In this document: piece after piece, positions 1 to 8,687 of the stretch
Position numbering within the stretch: the stretch's first letter is position 1
Layout of the letters: each line of letters opens with the position of its first letter
From: JBLHGU01 sp047615875
GTDB lineage: Bacteria; Pseudomonadota; Gammaproteobacteria; Arenicellales; CAJQKF01
NCBI GenBank assembly: GCA_047615875.1
Contig: JBLHGU010000036.1
Span: 1 to 35,535, forward strand
Length of the DNA: 35,535 nt
Direction of reading: 5' to 3'
Notes under the pieces: model-generated
The model's database searches: none
Told to the model about the DNA's origin: nothing
What the model saw: only the letters and a program-made list of their open reading frames with translations
Program-made: the position numbers and the translations under genes

Positions 1-242
1 CTATTGCTATAGCCAACGGTGTTGATTACGGTCTGGCCGCCGTAATTATGGGTCAGGATATTTCCCGGGTACATCGTACAGCACAAAAATTGCAATGCGG
101 TTACGTTGAAGTGAATGGCCCGGTTTCTTTCGCCCTTGGTTCTCCCTTTGGAGGTGTTAAGTCAAGTGGTGTTGGTCGAGAGGGAAATATGCAGGAGCTG
201 CTGAGCTACACCCAAATTAAATCGGTAAATATACAGCTCTAG
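1..242 (+). CDS. Aldehyde dehydrogenase, C-terminal fragment (cut by window edge)
   Basis: The reading frame is open from base 3 and ends at TAG 240-242, giving about 79 residues. It carries the C-terminal hallmarks of the NAD(P)-dependent aldehyde dehydrogenase superfamily: a stretch reading NGVDYGLAA, then VEVNGP and SPFGGVKSSGVGRE, then a closing ELLSYTQIKSV. These match the end of the catalytic and oligomerisation regions. The catalytic Cys and Glu lie upstream of the window, so substrate class cannot be judged. The stop lies 6 bases before the GTG of the GMC oxidoreductase, so the two are probably co-transcribed; an alcohol oxidase/dehydrogenase followed by an aldehyde dehydrogenase is a common pairing (for example choline to betaine). 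Family assignment is secure; the specific substrate is not. Confidence 0.9.
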   Translation, partial: IAIANGVDYGLAAVIMGQDISRVHRTAQKLQCGYVEVNGPVSFALGSPFGGVKSSGVGREGNMQELLSYTQIKSVNIQL

Positions 243-248
243 ACCGTC

Positions 249-1877
249 GTGGAAATCAAGAAAAAGCAATTCGACTACATCATTGTTGGTGCAGGTTCGG
301 CAGGTTGTGTTCTGGCTAACAGACTATCTGCAGATCCTTCAGTATCAGTGCTTTTGGTCGAAGCGGGGCCAAAAGATTCCAGTCTGTTTATCAGAATGCC
401 AACAGCTTTTGCCCATGCCATTAATAGCCAAAAATTTGACTGGAATTATCTAGGTGAACCGGAACCCTATTTAGATAATCGCCAGCTGGCCTGTCCGCGA
501 GGAAAAGTGTTGGGCGGCTCTTCTTCGATCAACGCCATGTGCTTTGTACGCGGCCACCATCGTGACTTTGATAACTGGGCTGATGTCAGCGGTTATGCCA
601 ACTGGTCATATAAACACTGTTTGCCTTACTTTAAAAAACTTGAAACATTTAGTGGTGGTGAGAATAGCTACCGAGGTGGCAGTGGTCCTGTTTCAGTCAT
701 TGCTCCAGAGTTCACTAATCCTTTATGCGATGTGTTCGCGCAAGCATGTAAACAGAGCGGCTATGACTGGAGCATGGATAGCAATGGAGAATTTCAGGAA
801 GGTTTTGGTGCCATGGACCAGACCATTCGACATGGTCTCAGAGAAAGCTGTGCTTCAGCTTATCTAAAGCCTATTCGCAAACGCAAGAATTTAGTCATTG
901 CCAATGGCTACACCACCAGCAGAGTGTTGTTAATGGGTAGCCGTGCCAGGGGCATTGAAGTTATTAAGGGCAGTCATGTTCAGATCATTCAGTCTTTGCG
1001 GGAAACTATTTTGTGTGCCGGTGCCATTGAGTCACCAAAGTTATTAATGCACTCCGGTATCGGTCCAGCTGAGCATCTACTACAGGTAGGTGTGGAACCC
1101 GTTCATGATCTTCCGGGAGTTGGGCAAAACCTTCAGGACCACGTTAATGTCAATATTAAATACGAATCACTATTGCCGGTTTCCAATACCAGTCTGTTAA
1201 AACCCCATCGCAAAGCCATGTTGGGATTGCGTTGGGTCACTACACGAACGGGGCCGGGCGCCACCAATCATTTTGAGCTCGCCGGTTATATAAAATCTGC
1301 TGAGGAAGTTTCTCAGCCTGACCTACAGCTACTATTTGTTCCATTATTGGTGGATGACAATGGCAAAGCGCCGCAACAGGCCCATGGTTTTCAGGTGGCA
1401 TTAAGTCAGCTTCGATCAAACAGTCGAGGGCGCATTGCCTTGAAAAGCAATGATCCATCAGATGCCCCCTCTATCCTGTTTAACTATCTGCAAGCATCCG
1501 AGGATTACACCGAGTTACGTGCAGGAATCGAAAAAACTCGACACATTTTTGGCGCAGATGCATTCAAACCTTATTTAGGTCAAGAGATTGCCCCAGGAGA
1601 ATCTATTACTGATGTATCCGGTCTTAACCAGTTTATTAAAGACACGCTTCGATCTACCAAACATCCCTGTGGCACCTGCAAAATGGGCCAGGATGAGTAC
1701 GCGGTAGTTAATGATGCAGCCAGCGTGCATGGCATAGAACGACTACGTGTCGTGGATGCTTCTATCATGCCGAGAATTACCAGTGGCAACACGAATGCGC
1801 CAACTATCATGATTGCCGAAAAAATTGCCGACCAAATTTTGGGTCGCGAATCAATGTTTGCAAATGTTGGAAGCTAG
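249..1877 (+). CDS. GMC-family FAD oxidoreductase (choline/alcohol dehydrogenase-like)
   Basis: This 542-residue protein is full length for glucose-methanol-choline oxidoreductases, which oxidise a primary alcohol using FAD. The N-terminus has the dinucleotide fold GAGSAGCVLANRLS (about residues 15-28). GMC signature 1 appears as GKVLGGSSSINAM (about 80-95) and signature 2 as GAIESPKLLMHSGIGP (about 258-273). The catalytic pair is visible: His472 in STKHPCGTCKMG and Asn516 in SGNTNAPTIMIAEK, as in choline oxidase/dehydrogenase. Translation must begin at GTG 249 because TAG lies three codons upstream and the Rossmann motif follows closely; no good Shine-Dalgarno is seen, which suits coupling to the aldehyde dehydrogenase. 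Its stop overlaps the start region of the next gene. The substrate could be choline-like or another alcohol; the sequence does not decide. Confidence 0.93.
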   Translation: MEIKKKQFDYIIVGAGSAGCVLANRLSADPSVSVLLVEAGPKDSSLFIRMPTAFAHAINSQKFDWNYLGEPEPYLDNRQLACPRGKVLGGSSSINAMCFVRGHHRDFDNWADVSGYANWSYKHCLPYFKKLETFSGGENSYRGGSGPVSVIAPEFTNPLCDVFAQACKQSGYDWSMDSNGEFQEGFGAMDQTIRHGLRESCASAYLKPIRKRKNLVIANGYTTSRVLLMGSRARGIEVIKGSHVQIIQSLRETILCAGAIESPKLLMHSGIGPAEHLLQVGVEPVHDLPGVGQNLQDHVNVNIKYESLLPVSNTSLLKPHRKAMLGLRWVTTRTGPGATNHFELAGYIKSAEEVSQPDLQLLFVPLLVDDNGKAPQQAHGFQVALSQLRSNSRGRIALKSNDPSDAPSILFNYLQASEDYTELRAGIEKTRHIFGADAFKPYLGQEIAPGESITDVSGLNQFIKDTLRSTKHPCGTCKMGQDEYAVVNDAASVHGIERLRVVDASIMPRITSGNTNAPTIMIAEKIADQILGRESMFANVGS

Positions 1878-1879
1878 TG

Positions 1880-3475
1880 ATGCAACTTAAGTACGATGCA
1901 GTGATTGTTGGTGGGGGACATAATGGCCTAACCTGTGCAGGTTATCTGGTCAGAGCAGGGCTTAAAACTCTGGTGCTGGAAAGACGCCATCGTGTTGGTG
2001 GACTTAGTACAGAGTATGAATTCTTTCCCGGTTACAAGGCTTCTATGCCGAACTCTCCAGGTTCTCTGGAGCCTAAAGTAGTTGCCGATCTTGAGCTGGA
2101 AAAGTACGGTCTGAAATTTAGCCCTCCTGATCCATCCCTGGTGGTTCCTTTTCCCGACGGTCGGGCAATGGTTGCATGGCGAGATCCACAAAAAACCGCC
2201 GCTGAAATTCGTAAGTTTTCAGAAAAAGATGTTACTGCTTACGGCGCATTTTTCGAATACCTGAACGAATTTGCTAGAAAAACCGGTGTTTCACTATTTA
2301 AGCCACCACCGACCTTAGCGCAGGTTATGCAAAACCTGGCCACGCCTGAAGATGAAGAGGCCTTTTCCAAAATCATTCTGGGCAGTTTAAAAGACCTTCT
2401 CGATGAATGGCTTGAATCGGACGAGCTAAAGTCGGTGATTGCGGCAATCAGCGCCACATCACACCTGGCCGGTCCTTATACACCGGGAACCGCCTATCTT
2501 TTGCTAATGAGGCCACTGTCCCTTGCATCTTCAGGAATCGATGCTGGGCACGACCCCCGTAAGCAGTATCTTCGAGGCTCTACCGGATTACCAATCGGTG
2601 GCATGGGTGCAGTTACCCGGGCCATGCAGAATAGCTTAGAGGCCCATGGCGGCGTTGTTCGGCTCGACGCAGGTGTTAGCAGAATTGTCGCAGGGCCAGA
2701 TGGAATGCAGGGTGTTGAACTGGAAAATGGCGAGTTTATTCCCGCCAAAATTGTTGCATCGAATCTTCATCCGCGCACCACGCTACTGGATCTTTTACAT
2801 GATCCAGAATTGGATGCTAGTTTTTCCGGCAAGGTGGCCCAACTTCCTAAACGTGGTTCGGCTTTCAAATTGGCAATAGCTCTGGATGGTATGCCAGCAT
2901 TTGCTGCCGCACCAAAGGAACTGCAAAAACACTACGCCAGTTGCCAGTTTCGACTGGCACCGAATATGGATTACATGGAGCGGGCTGTTGATGATGCCAA
3001 ATTTGGTCGACCATCCACCGAGCCAATCATTCTTGGTTTGATTCCTTCTCTTACCAGCCCTGGCATGGCGCCGGAAGGTAAAAATATACTCAGTTGCAAT
3101 GTGTGGCATGCACCTGTGGATCTGGCAGAGGGCGATTGGGGCACCGAACGAGATAAACTAGCCCAGCGCTGTATCGAAATAATCAGCCGATACATGCCAG
3201 ATTTAAAAGACCGGATTATCGACTATAAAGCTCTGAGCCCACTGGATTTGCAGAACGAATTTGGCTTGCGTGATGCGAATATCATGCATCTGGACATGCT
3301 GCCGCATAAGATGTTTGGTCTACGGCCACTGGCCCAATGTGCAGCCTATAAAACGCCAACCAAAGGTCTTTATTTGTGTGGATCAGGCACCTGGCCAGGT
3401 GGTACGGTTAGTGGTGTTCCAGGCCACAATGCGGCACAGGAAATTATTAATCACTATGTAGAAACAACCAAATGA
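1880..3475 (+). CDS. PYROXD2/phytoene desaturase-like FAD-dependent oxidoreductase
   Basis: This protein of about 531 residues belongs to the flavin amine oxidase/phytoene desaturase superfamily. The FAD-binding start is VIVGGGHNGLTCAGYL, followed by the typical VLERRHRVGGLSTEYEFFPG. The C-terminus has CGSGTWPGGTVSGVPGHNAA, which matches the PYROXD2 branch rather than true carotenoid desaturases. No carotenoid genes are nearby. GTG 1877 is also possible, but ATG 1880 is preferred because GGAAG at 1869-1873 gives good spacing. The gene overlaps the stop region of the GMC oxidoreductase and its own TGA overlaps the next ATG (ATGA), so it is translationally coupled on both sides. This indicates that it works on a metabolite from the same pathway. 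The reaction is unknown. Confidence 0.88.
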   Translation: MQLKYDAVIVGGGHNGLTCAGYLVRAGLKTLVLERRHRVGGLSTEYEFFPGYKASMPNSPGSLEPKVVADLELEKYGLKFSPPDPSLVVPFPDGRAMVAWRDPQKTAAEIRKFSEKDVTAYGAFFEYLNEFARKTGVSLFKPPPTLAQVMQNLATPEDEEAFSKIILGSLKDLLDEWLESDELKSVIAAISATSHLAGPYTPGTAYLLLMRPLSLASSGIDAGHDPRKQYLRGSTGLPIGGMGAVTRAMQNSLEAHGGVVRLDAGVSRIVAGPDGMQGVELENGEFIPAKIVASNLHPRTTLLDLLHDPELDASFSGKVAQLPKRGSAFKLAIALDGMPAFAAAPKELQKHYASCQFRLAPNMDYMERAVDDAKFGRPSTEPIILGLIPSLTSPGMAPEGKNILSCNVWHAPVDLAEGDWGTERDKLAQRCIEIISRYMPDLKDRIIDYKALSPLDLQNEFGLRDANIMHLDMLPHKMFGLRPLAQCAAYKTPTKGLYLCGSGTWPGGTVSGVPGHNAAQEIINHYVETTK

Positions 3476-3885
3476 CTAACGAAGAAGTCGTTAAGTTCCT
3501 GAACGGACAATGGCCGCCATCTGTTGATACATTAAAGGGTATTGCTACTGGCTTTGACAGGGACGAGATGCGATTAAAAATGGACTTCGAAACTGACCTG
3601 CGTTTCTGTCATTCAGGCGATGTGGTTCAAGGTGGTTACATCTCTGGCATGCTCGATGCTGTTATGGCCTATGCCGCTATAGGTATGCCAGGTTTGTGCA
3701 ATATGGTGGCAACCCTTGAGATTAAAGTGAGCTATATGCAAACTGCGCGTAATGGTGAATTTACTGGCAGTGGTCGTGTAATTCATGCGGGCCGCAGTAT
3801 CGCCTATCTTGATGGCGAGCTTTATCAGAGTGGCAAGCTAGTGGCTGCAGCAACCTCTACTGTCAAGCTCATGCGAGCAAAGTAA
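3472..3885 (+). CDS. PaaI-like hotdog-fold acyl-CoA thioesterase
   Basis: The 137-residue size and layout are those of PaaI/4HBT thioesterases, which hydrolyse acyl-CoA thioesters. The central helix motif reads VVQGGYISGMLDAVMAYAA, the usual position of the G-G-x-[IV]-x(3)-LD catalytic segment, and is followed by beta strands (ATLEIKVSYM, GRVIHAGRSIAYLDGELY) typical of the hotdog sheet. The ATG overlaps the previous stop as ATGA, so it is the last gene of the operon. TAA 3883-3885 directly abuts the convergent stop codon of the next gene with no base between. In carnitine catabolism a hotdog thioesterase hydrolyses the CoA product of a DUF849 enzyme; a DUF849 gene lies 650 bp downstream, so a similar role is conceivable but unproven. 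Confidence 0.88.
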   Translation: MTNEEVVKFLNGQWPPSVDTLKGIATGFDRDEMRLKMDFETDLRFCHSGDVVQGGYISGMLDAVMAYAAIGMPGLCNMVATLEIKVSYMQTARNGEFTGSGRVIHAGRSIAYLDGELYQSGKLVAAATSTVKLMRAK

Positions 3886-4449
3886 TTACTCGAGAATCAA
3901 ATGCTCTGGTGGTACACCATCCTTCGGATCAGCTTCTATTTCAAAAGTGTTTAATAGCATGGCAAGCGTGCTGAAATAACCCATTATGGTAACTAGCTCA
4001 ACCACCTGCTCAATTCCAATTAGTGATTGAGTGTTGTTATAGGTTTCTTCTGATACCAATTTAGTCTGTAATAACTCCATACAAAAGCGGTGGATGACCT
4101 GCTGTTCTTCTGGCGCAGATAAAGGCATTCGTTGTGCCAAAATGCCGTCAATAGATTCCTCAGACATGCCTACATTTATGGCAATAACGACATGGGCGTT
4201 CCATTCAACCTCATTGTTCCAGTATTTAGCCGCTGTAAGTATCGCAATCTCTTGATAGACCGGGTCAAGGCCGGTATTAAAACGCAGCGCGGCGCCTAAA
4301 GCCTGAGTTTCATTAGCAATACCAGGCGCCTGAATCAAAGCATAAAACGGACCGCCAAATTTTCCTCGTGGTCCGGAAACGATTTCGTTATAAATTTTCG
4401 ACTGAGTGTCGTTTAACTCTTCCGGGTTGAATTCTGGCAATCTGGGCAT
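3886..4449 (-). CDS. Carboxymuconolactone decarboxylase (CMD/AhpD-like) family protein
   Basis: The protein has 187 residues. The CMD-like segment is QEIAILTAAKYWNNEVEWNA, continuing into HVVIAINVGMSEESIDGI, with Glu82 and His86 in the EWNAH motif. There is no C-x-x-C pair, so it is not an AhpD-type thiol peroxidase partner; it resembles the Cys-less CMD proteins often found in degradation clusters. The start is supported by AAGG about 10 bases upstream on the minus strand. It is transcribed towards the thioesterase gene (adjacent stops) and divergently from the DUF849 gene across 86 bp. The true reaction of this subfamily is generally unknown, and the name should not be read as gamma-carboxymuconolactone decarboxylase activity. 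Confidence 0.85.
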   Translation of the reverse strand: MPRLPEFNPEELNDTQSKIYNEIVSGPRGKFGGPFYALIQAPGIANETQALGAALRFNTGLDPVYQEIAILTAAKYWNNEVEWNAHVVIAINVGMSEESIDGILAQRMPLSAPEEQQVIHRFCMELLQTKLVSEETYNNTQSLIGIEQVVELVTIMGYFSTLAMLLNTFEIEADPKDGVPPEHLILE

Positions 4450-4535
4450 GTCATCTATACCTTATGAAACATCGTCTTTTCTAATCATCGTGGATTGCTT
4501 ATACTGGGTATGAAATCCATTTTTGTAAAGAAATT

Positions 4536-5468
4536 ATGAGCACAAAATCTGTCATTATCACCTGCGCGGTTACCGGCAGCATTCATACTCCGACCATGTC
4601 CGAGTATCTTCCTATAACGCCTGACGAGATTGCCACTCAGGCAATAGATGCCGCTGAAGCGGGAGCGGCCATTTTGCATCTGCATGCCCGGGATCCGGAG
4701 AACGGTCGACCGTCGCCGGATCCAGAAATATTTATGCAGTTTTTGCCGCAGATAAAGGCTGCAACCAATGCCGTGGTGAACATCTCAACGGGCGGTGGGC
4801 CAGGTATGACGGTGGACGAGCGCATCGCCGCAGCTTTGCACGCCAGTCCTGAAATGGCCTCTCTCAATATGGGTTCTATTAATTTCGCTCTGTATCCCCT
4901 GTTAGATAAATACTCCAATTGGAAACACGACTGGGAACCAAAATTTCTTGAAATGACCCGCGATTATATTTTCCGCAATACCTTCAAAGATATTGAAACG
5001 ATTTTGGATAAGCTCGGCGAGGGCTGTGGCACGCGTTTTGAATTTGAGTGTTACGACGTTGGCCATCTCTACAATCTTGCTCACATGGTCGACCGTGGAT
5101 TGATTAAACCACCATTTTTTATTCAAACCATATTTGGCATTCTCGGCGGTATAGGCGCTGATGAAGAAAACCTGATGCATATGCGTCGTATGGCATTGAA
5201 ATTATTTGGTGATGATCACGAGTGGTCGGTACTGGCGGCAGGACGGTTTCAAATGCCTTATGTAACCAGAGCAGGGACCATGGGTGGCAATGTGCGCGTA
5301 GGTCTTGAAGACAGCCTCTATTTAGGCAAAGGCGAACTGGCACAGACCAATGCCCAGCAGGTAACCAAAATTCGCCGTATTCTGGAAGATCTTTCCATGA
5401 CCATTGCGACACCGGACGAAGCCCGGCAACGATTGGCACTAAAGGGCGCCGATAAAGTGGCATTTTAA
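4536..5468 (+). CDS. Beta-keto acid cleavage enzyme (BKACE, DUF849)
   Basis: This 310-residue TIM-barrel protein belongs to the family of 3-keto-5-aminohexanoate cleavage enzyme (Kce). These Zn-dependent enzymes condense a beta-keto acid with acetyl-CoA and release acetoacetate plus a new acyl-CoA. The metal site is visible as ILHLHARDPENGRPS, with His48 and His50. The substrate-carboxylate and metal segment near the C-terminus is GGNVRVGLEDSLYL. The first strand VIITCAVTGS is also typical. Family members use substrates ranging from 3-keto-5-aminohexanoate to dehydrocarnitine and beta-ketoglutarate; the specificity residues cannot be assigned by eye. It starts a four-gene plus-strand set (next gene 14 bases downstream). 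A thioesterase nearby would be needed if the acyl-CoA product is not used directly. Confidence 0.93.
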   Translation: MSTKSVIITCAVTGSIHTPTMSEYLPITPDEIATQAIDAAEAGAAILHLHARDPENGRPSPDPEIFMQFLPQIKAATNAVVNISTGGGPGMTVDERIAAALHASPEMASLNMGSINFALYPLLDKYSNWKHDWEPKFLEMTRDYIFRNTFKDIETILDKLGEGCGTRFEFECYDVGHLYNLAHMVDRGLIKPPFFIQTIFGILGGIGADEENLMHMRRMALKLFGDDHEWSVLAAGRFQMPYVTRAGTMGGNVRVGLEDSLYLGKGELAQTNAQQVTKIRRILEDLSMTIATPDEARQRLALKGADKVAF

Positions 5469-5482
5469 CGAGAGCAGAACTA

Positions 5483-6349
5483 ATGACAATTTTATACAAA
5501 GGTATGGATGCAGATACTCTAGAGGCGGAGTACAACTTGATTGCCCGTCGCGGAGACGATTTCCCTGCTCTGGCCAAAAGCTGGATGGCACGAAGTGCCG
5601 TTCATCGTGAAGCCTCCGGTGCTAGAGTTGACCTCGCTTACGGTGACGGTGATCGAGAAAAACTGGACTGGTTCTCCGGCGGCAATGCCGACGGCCCGAT
5701 GCTGGTTTATATTCACGGAGGCTACTGGCAACGTGGTGATAAAAGCCTGTATAGCTTTGTGACCGAGTCGTTTATAAAACACGGCGTTTCCGTTGCTGTG
5801 CTTAATTACGACTTAACTCCGTCAGTGCGAATGGGTCAGATTTCACCACAGATTCGCAAGGCCATAGCCTGGCTTTGGCATAATTCTTCTGATCTCGGCT
5901 TTTCAAGAGACAAACTGTTTGTGTCGGGGCACTCTGCTGGCGGTCACCTAACGGCAATGATGATGGCAACTGACTGGACCGAAGTCGATTCTAGCCTGCC
6001 TATTGATCTGATTCGCGCGGGCATTCCTATTTCCGGTTTATTTGAGTTGGAGCCGCTAGTGCATACAACAATCAACGACGGGCCTCAGATGGACATAGCT
6101 GAATCCCACGCTGAAAGCCCCTGTTTTTTACCTCCAGTAACTAATGCACCACAATTGGTGGTAGTGGGTGGTGGAGAAACCGCAGAGTTTTTACGCCAGT
6201 CTGACGATTATGTTGAACAATACCAAACCTCGGAGAGACCTATGGAGCGCTACAATGTTCCAACCGCTGATCACTTTGATGAACTGGAAAGACTGTCTGA
6301 GGAAGACAGTGTGTTCTTCAAAAAATCAATGCAGTTGATTCTGAGTTGA
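5483..6349 (+). CDS. Alpha/beta hydrolase, kynurenine formamidase-like
   Basis: This 288-residue alpha/beta-hydrolase has the HGGYW oxyanion motif (residues 78-82) and the nucleophile elbow GHSAGGHL with Ser151. His264 in ADHFDEL is the probable catalytic His. The acidic member is less clear: the segment GGGETAEFLRQS has Glu232 near where related enzymes carry Asp. The HGGYW plus GHSAGGHL combination is characteristic of the arylformamidase (kynurenine formamidase) branch, which hydrolyses N-formyl or related amide/ester bonds. No other kynurenine pathway gene is present, so true arylformamidase activity is doubtful; it more likely hydrolyses an amide or ester intermediate of this cluster. 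ATG 5483 follows the DUF849 stop by 14 bases, with GAG-containing sequence upstream. Confidence 0.82.
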   Translation: MTILYKGMDADTLEAEYNLIARRGDDFPALAKSWMARSAVHREASGARVDLAYGDGDREKLDWFSGGNADGPMLVYIHGGYWQRGDKSLYSFVTESFIKHGVSVAVLNYDLTPSVRMGQISPQIRKAIAWLWHNSSDLGFSRDKLFVSGHSAGGHLTAMMMATDWTEVDSSLPIDLIRAGIPISGLFELEPLVHTTINDGPQMDIAESHAESPCFLPPVTNAPQLVVVGGGETAEFLRQSDDYVEQYQTSERPMERYNVPTADHFDELERLSEEDSVFFKKSMQLILS

Positions 6350-6378
6350 ATGCCAGATGGTTATTGGATTAATCAGTG

Positions 6379-7164
6379 ATGTTATCTAATCAACAGATAG
6401 AAGAATCGGCAAGATTGTTAGTCCAGGCGCGGGTCAGTACTTCTGTAATTGATTGTATTCCGCAGAATATTCGTCCGCTCTCGCTGTTGGATGCCTATGC
6501 AGTTCAAGACCGCTTTATTGAATTGCTTGGTGTAGAAACCTGCGGTTGGTTTGGTGCCTGTACCAACGATGTTATTCAAAACTTGTTGGGATTGCACGAG
6601 CCGTATTACGCCTATCTGTTGAAAGATCATTTTTATCAAAGCCCGGCCACTATCGATACAACGAAATATCCACCAATCGTTTTCGAATGTGAATTTAGTT
6701 TCGTTACGGATCGTGATTTCTTACCAGACGGTTATCCCTACAGTAGAGAGACTATAGAACAATCTGTCGTTCGTGTTTGCCCGGCAATTGAAATTGTCGC
6801 CGGACATTTAAAAGATTGGCCCCGTCAGGATGTCTTTTCGGTGATCGCGGATAATGGTACCGATGGCGCGCTAATAGTTGGTGAAGGTATTACTGATTGG
6901 CAGCAGGTGGATTTAGTTAACACTTCAGTAGCGCTCAGCATCAATGGCGTCGTAGAAAGGCAGGGTACAGGTATCAATGTGCTGGGAGACCCATTAGGAG
7001 CGTTTGTATGGTTGGTAAATGCCATCACACGTGATGGTAAGAAAGTATCCGCAGGACATGTTCAGAACACCGGTACAGCGACTGATATTTACTGGGCGAA
7101 GCCCGGTGATATAGCAATAGCAGACTTTGGGGTTGTTGGCAGTGTTCATCTCGAACTCGTGTAA
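6379..7164 (+). CDS. 2-oxopent-4-enoate hydratase-like protein (MhpD/FAH superfamily)
   Basis: The protein has about 261 residues and the layout of 2-keto-4-pentenoate hydratase/4-oxalocrotonate decarboxylase. The N-terminal helical part includes SLLDAYAVQDRFIELLG. The divalent-metal-binding region is FECEFSF with the E-x-E ligands, followed by CPAIEIVAGHLKDW and the SVIADNGTDGALIVGE loop. The C-terminal GDIAIADFGVVGSVHLEL fits the family ending. Such enzymes hydrate 2-hydroxydienoates after meta-cleavage of aromatics or decarboxylate oxalocrotonates. No ring-cleavage dioxygenase is in the window, so the substrate may be a different 2-keto-enoate. GTG 6376 immediately precedes ATG 6379; ATG is preferred. 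It lies 29 bases downstream of the hydrolase gene and is probably in the same operon. Confidence 0.85.
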   Translation: MLSNQQIEESARLLVQARVSTSVIDCIPQNIRPLSLLDAYAVQDRFIELLGVETCGWFGACTNDVIQNLLGLHEPYYAYLLKDHFYQSPATIDTTKYPPIVFECEFSFVTDRDFLPDGYPYSRETIEQSVVRVCPAIEIVAGHLKDWPRQDVFSVIADNGTDGALIVGEGITDWQQVDLVNTSVALSINGVVERQGTGINVLGDPLGAFVWLVNAITRDGKKVSAGHVQNTGTATDIYWAKPGDIAIADFGVVGSVHLELV

Positions 7165-7327
7165 AAGTTATAGGCAATGTTACACAACGTAATCGAACTC
7201 CATGGTAGATGTCTCTGCGGGTCAGTTGAAATATCCACAAATCAGGCAACTAAAAATCACTCTCTTGGGTGACCCACGGGCAATAAAGTGTCACAATACA
7301 ATTGAAGATCCCCTTAGGAAATTTCAG

Positions 7328-7732
7328 ATGAATGACAAGCCATTTGCCAGTGGTAGTTGCGAGTGCGGCAATATCAAACTGTCTATTGCGCAAAAACCAT
7401 CGATGATGGTGCAGTGCCATTGCCTGGACTGCCAAAAATCAACGGGTACCGGGCATACGTCCAGTGCTTATTTCAAAGAACTCGAAGTTACCGTCGATGG
7501 CGATGCCAAGGGTTATACGGTAGTTGCCGACAGTGGTAGCGCCATGACCCGATATTTCTGCCCTGATTGTGGCAGTAGACTGTACGGGCGCAATGCTGGC
7601 AGACCGGGCTTGATATCAGTGCAAGTGGGGTGTCTGGAGGATCATAGCTGGTTTACCCCCCAGGCGGTTTTATACTCCAGTAAACGTCACGATTGGGACA
7701 TTACCACTGACGAGATTTCCAATCCCGAATAA
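7328..7732 (+). CDS. GFA-family zinc protein (DUF636-like)
   Basis: The 134-residue protein has the Cys pattern of the GFA (glutathione-dependent formaldehyde-activating enzyme-like, CENP-V) family: SGSCECGNIKLS (Cys11, Cys13), VQCHCLDCQKSTG (Cys30, Cys32, Cys35) and RYFCPDCGSRLYG (Cys78, Cys81). These ligate structural and catalytic zinc. The frame is open further upstream (an ATG exists at 7202), but ATG 7328 is chosen because AGGA at 7316-7319 gives ideal spacing and family members begin just before the first Cys pair. The 42 extra residues would have no family resemblance. Despite the name, few members are shown to act on formaldehyde-glutathione. It lies 163 bp downstream of the hydratase gene, so it may have its own promoter. 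Confidence 0.85.
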   Translation: MNDKPFASGSCECGNIKLSIAQKPSMMVQCHCLDCQKSTGTGHTSSAYFKELEVTVDGDAKGYTVVADSGSAMTRYFCPDCGSRLYGRNAGRPGLISVQVGCLEDHSWFTPQAVLYSSKRHDWDITTDEISNPE

Positions 7733-7748
7733 ATGAAACTGTTCTGGA

Positions 7749-8687
7749 TCAGTCGGGCGGCTGGTTCAAGGGAAGACTTTCAGACACACGATAGTCGGCC
7801 GGGGATACGCCGTAGAGTTCGCGAAACGCGTGACTGAAGTTACTTCGGCTCGAATAACCCATACGTGAGGCGATGGTTTTTACCGGCTCCTGAGTTTGCC
7901 TAAGCAGTCGTGCGGCACCTCGTAGACGTACTTCGCGGACAAAATCCATGGCTGTGCGACCAAACGCTTTATGAAATCGTTCCGTAAAAGTGGTTCTACT
8001 CATTTGACACTTTTCCGCCAGTAGCTCCAGGCTGTATGGATTGCCGGGTTTATCTAGAATCTGGTCGATGATGGCGCTGAGGCGGGGATCCTCAAGTGCC
8101 GCTAGCCATTCTATAGCGCCGCTGAGACCGGAACCCTGGCGGCGCAACAATTCGACGAAACATTGCTGAAATAATGCACTCAACATAGCGTTGGTGCCCG
8201 GACCAGGATTGCCCATTTCGATGATAATGTTGTCAAATGCTCGGGAAATCGGGTCTACCGGACTCGCCTGGATAATGATGGGCATCGGCAGGTAGTCGAA
8301 AAAGTCATTCAAGTGACGATAGGTCACATCCACTGTACCGCAGAGTACTACGATCCCTCCTTTGACTGTTGCTGGGGTTTCACCAAACATGCCAAGACCC
8401 AACGCTGCCGGCTGGCATTCGCGAACTCCCTGGGAAATATCCGTCGCCTTGCCCATACCGGTGATCTCATGCAAAGTGCCCGTGGGAGCAATGATCGCCG
8501 TACCCTGGCTGAGGTTGAAATCGGAGAAATCAGAAAAGGAGAGCATTCCATGTCCTGCCACCACATAGTGCACGGTGGCCTCCTCGCGGGGCCCAAGCAT
8601 TAATCCTTCCCCCTCATTCACACTACACACTGCAAAGGGATGAACCGTGATCTCAAGGTGATCACATAGTTTGTCAATTGTTATCAC
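7749..8687 (-). CDS. AraC-family transcriptional regulator (cupin_6 + HTH_18)
   Basis: This 312-residue regulator has an N-terminal cupin-like sensor (about residues 1-190) and a C-terminal AraC DNA-binding domain (about 205-300). The two helix-turn-helix units are seen as LELLAEKCQMSRTTFTERF and KTIASRMGYSSRSNFSHAFR, followed by the signature ending ELYGVSPADYR. The start is GTG 8685-8687 on the minus strand, as no nearby upstream ATG fits. It is divergent from the Tat-exported hydrolase gene across 140 bp, the usual arrangement for a local activator. Its most likely target is that gene and possibly its own promoter. It ends 16 bases from the convergent GFA gene. The ligand is unknown. Confidence 0.92.
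   Translation of the reverse strand: MITIDKLCDHLEITVHPFAVCSVNEGEGLMLGPREEATVHYVVAGHGMLSFSDFSDFNLSQGTAIIAPTGTLHEITGMGKATDISQGVRECQPAALGLGMFGETPATVKGGIVVLCGTVDVTYRHLNDFFDYLPMPIIIQASPVDPISRAFDNIIIEMGNPGPGTNAMLSALFQQCFVELLRRQGSGLSGAIEWLAALEDPRLSAIIDQILDKPGNPYSLELLAEKCQMSRTTFTERFHKAFGRTAMDFVREVRLRGAARLLRQTQEPVKTIASRMGYSSRSNFSHAFRELYGVSPADYRVSESLPLNQPPD

Noticed and set aside
7202..7327. Upstream extension of the GFA protein by 42 residues
   Set aside because: No family similarity and a better ribosome binding site directly before ATG 7328.
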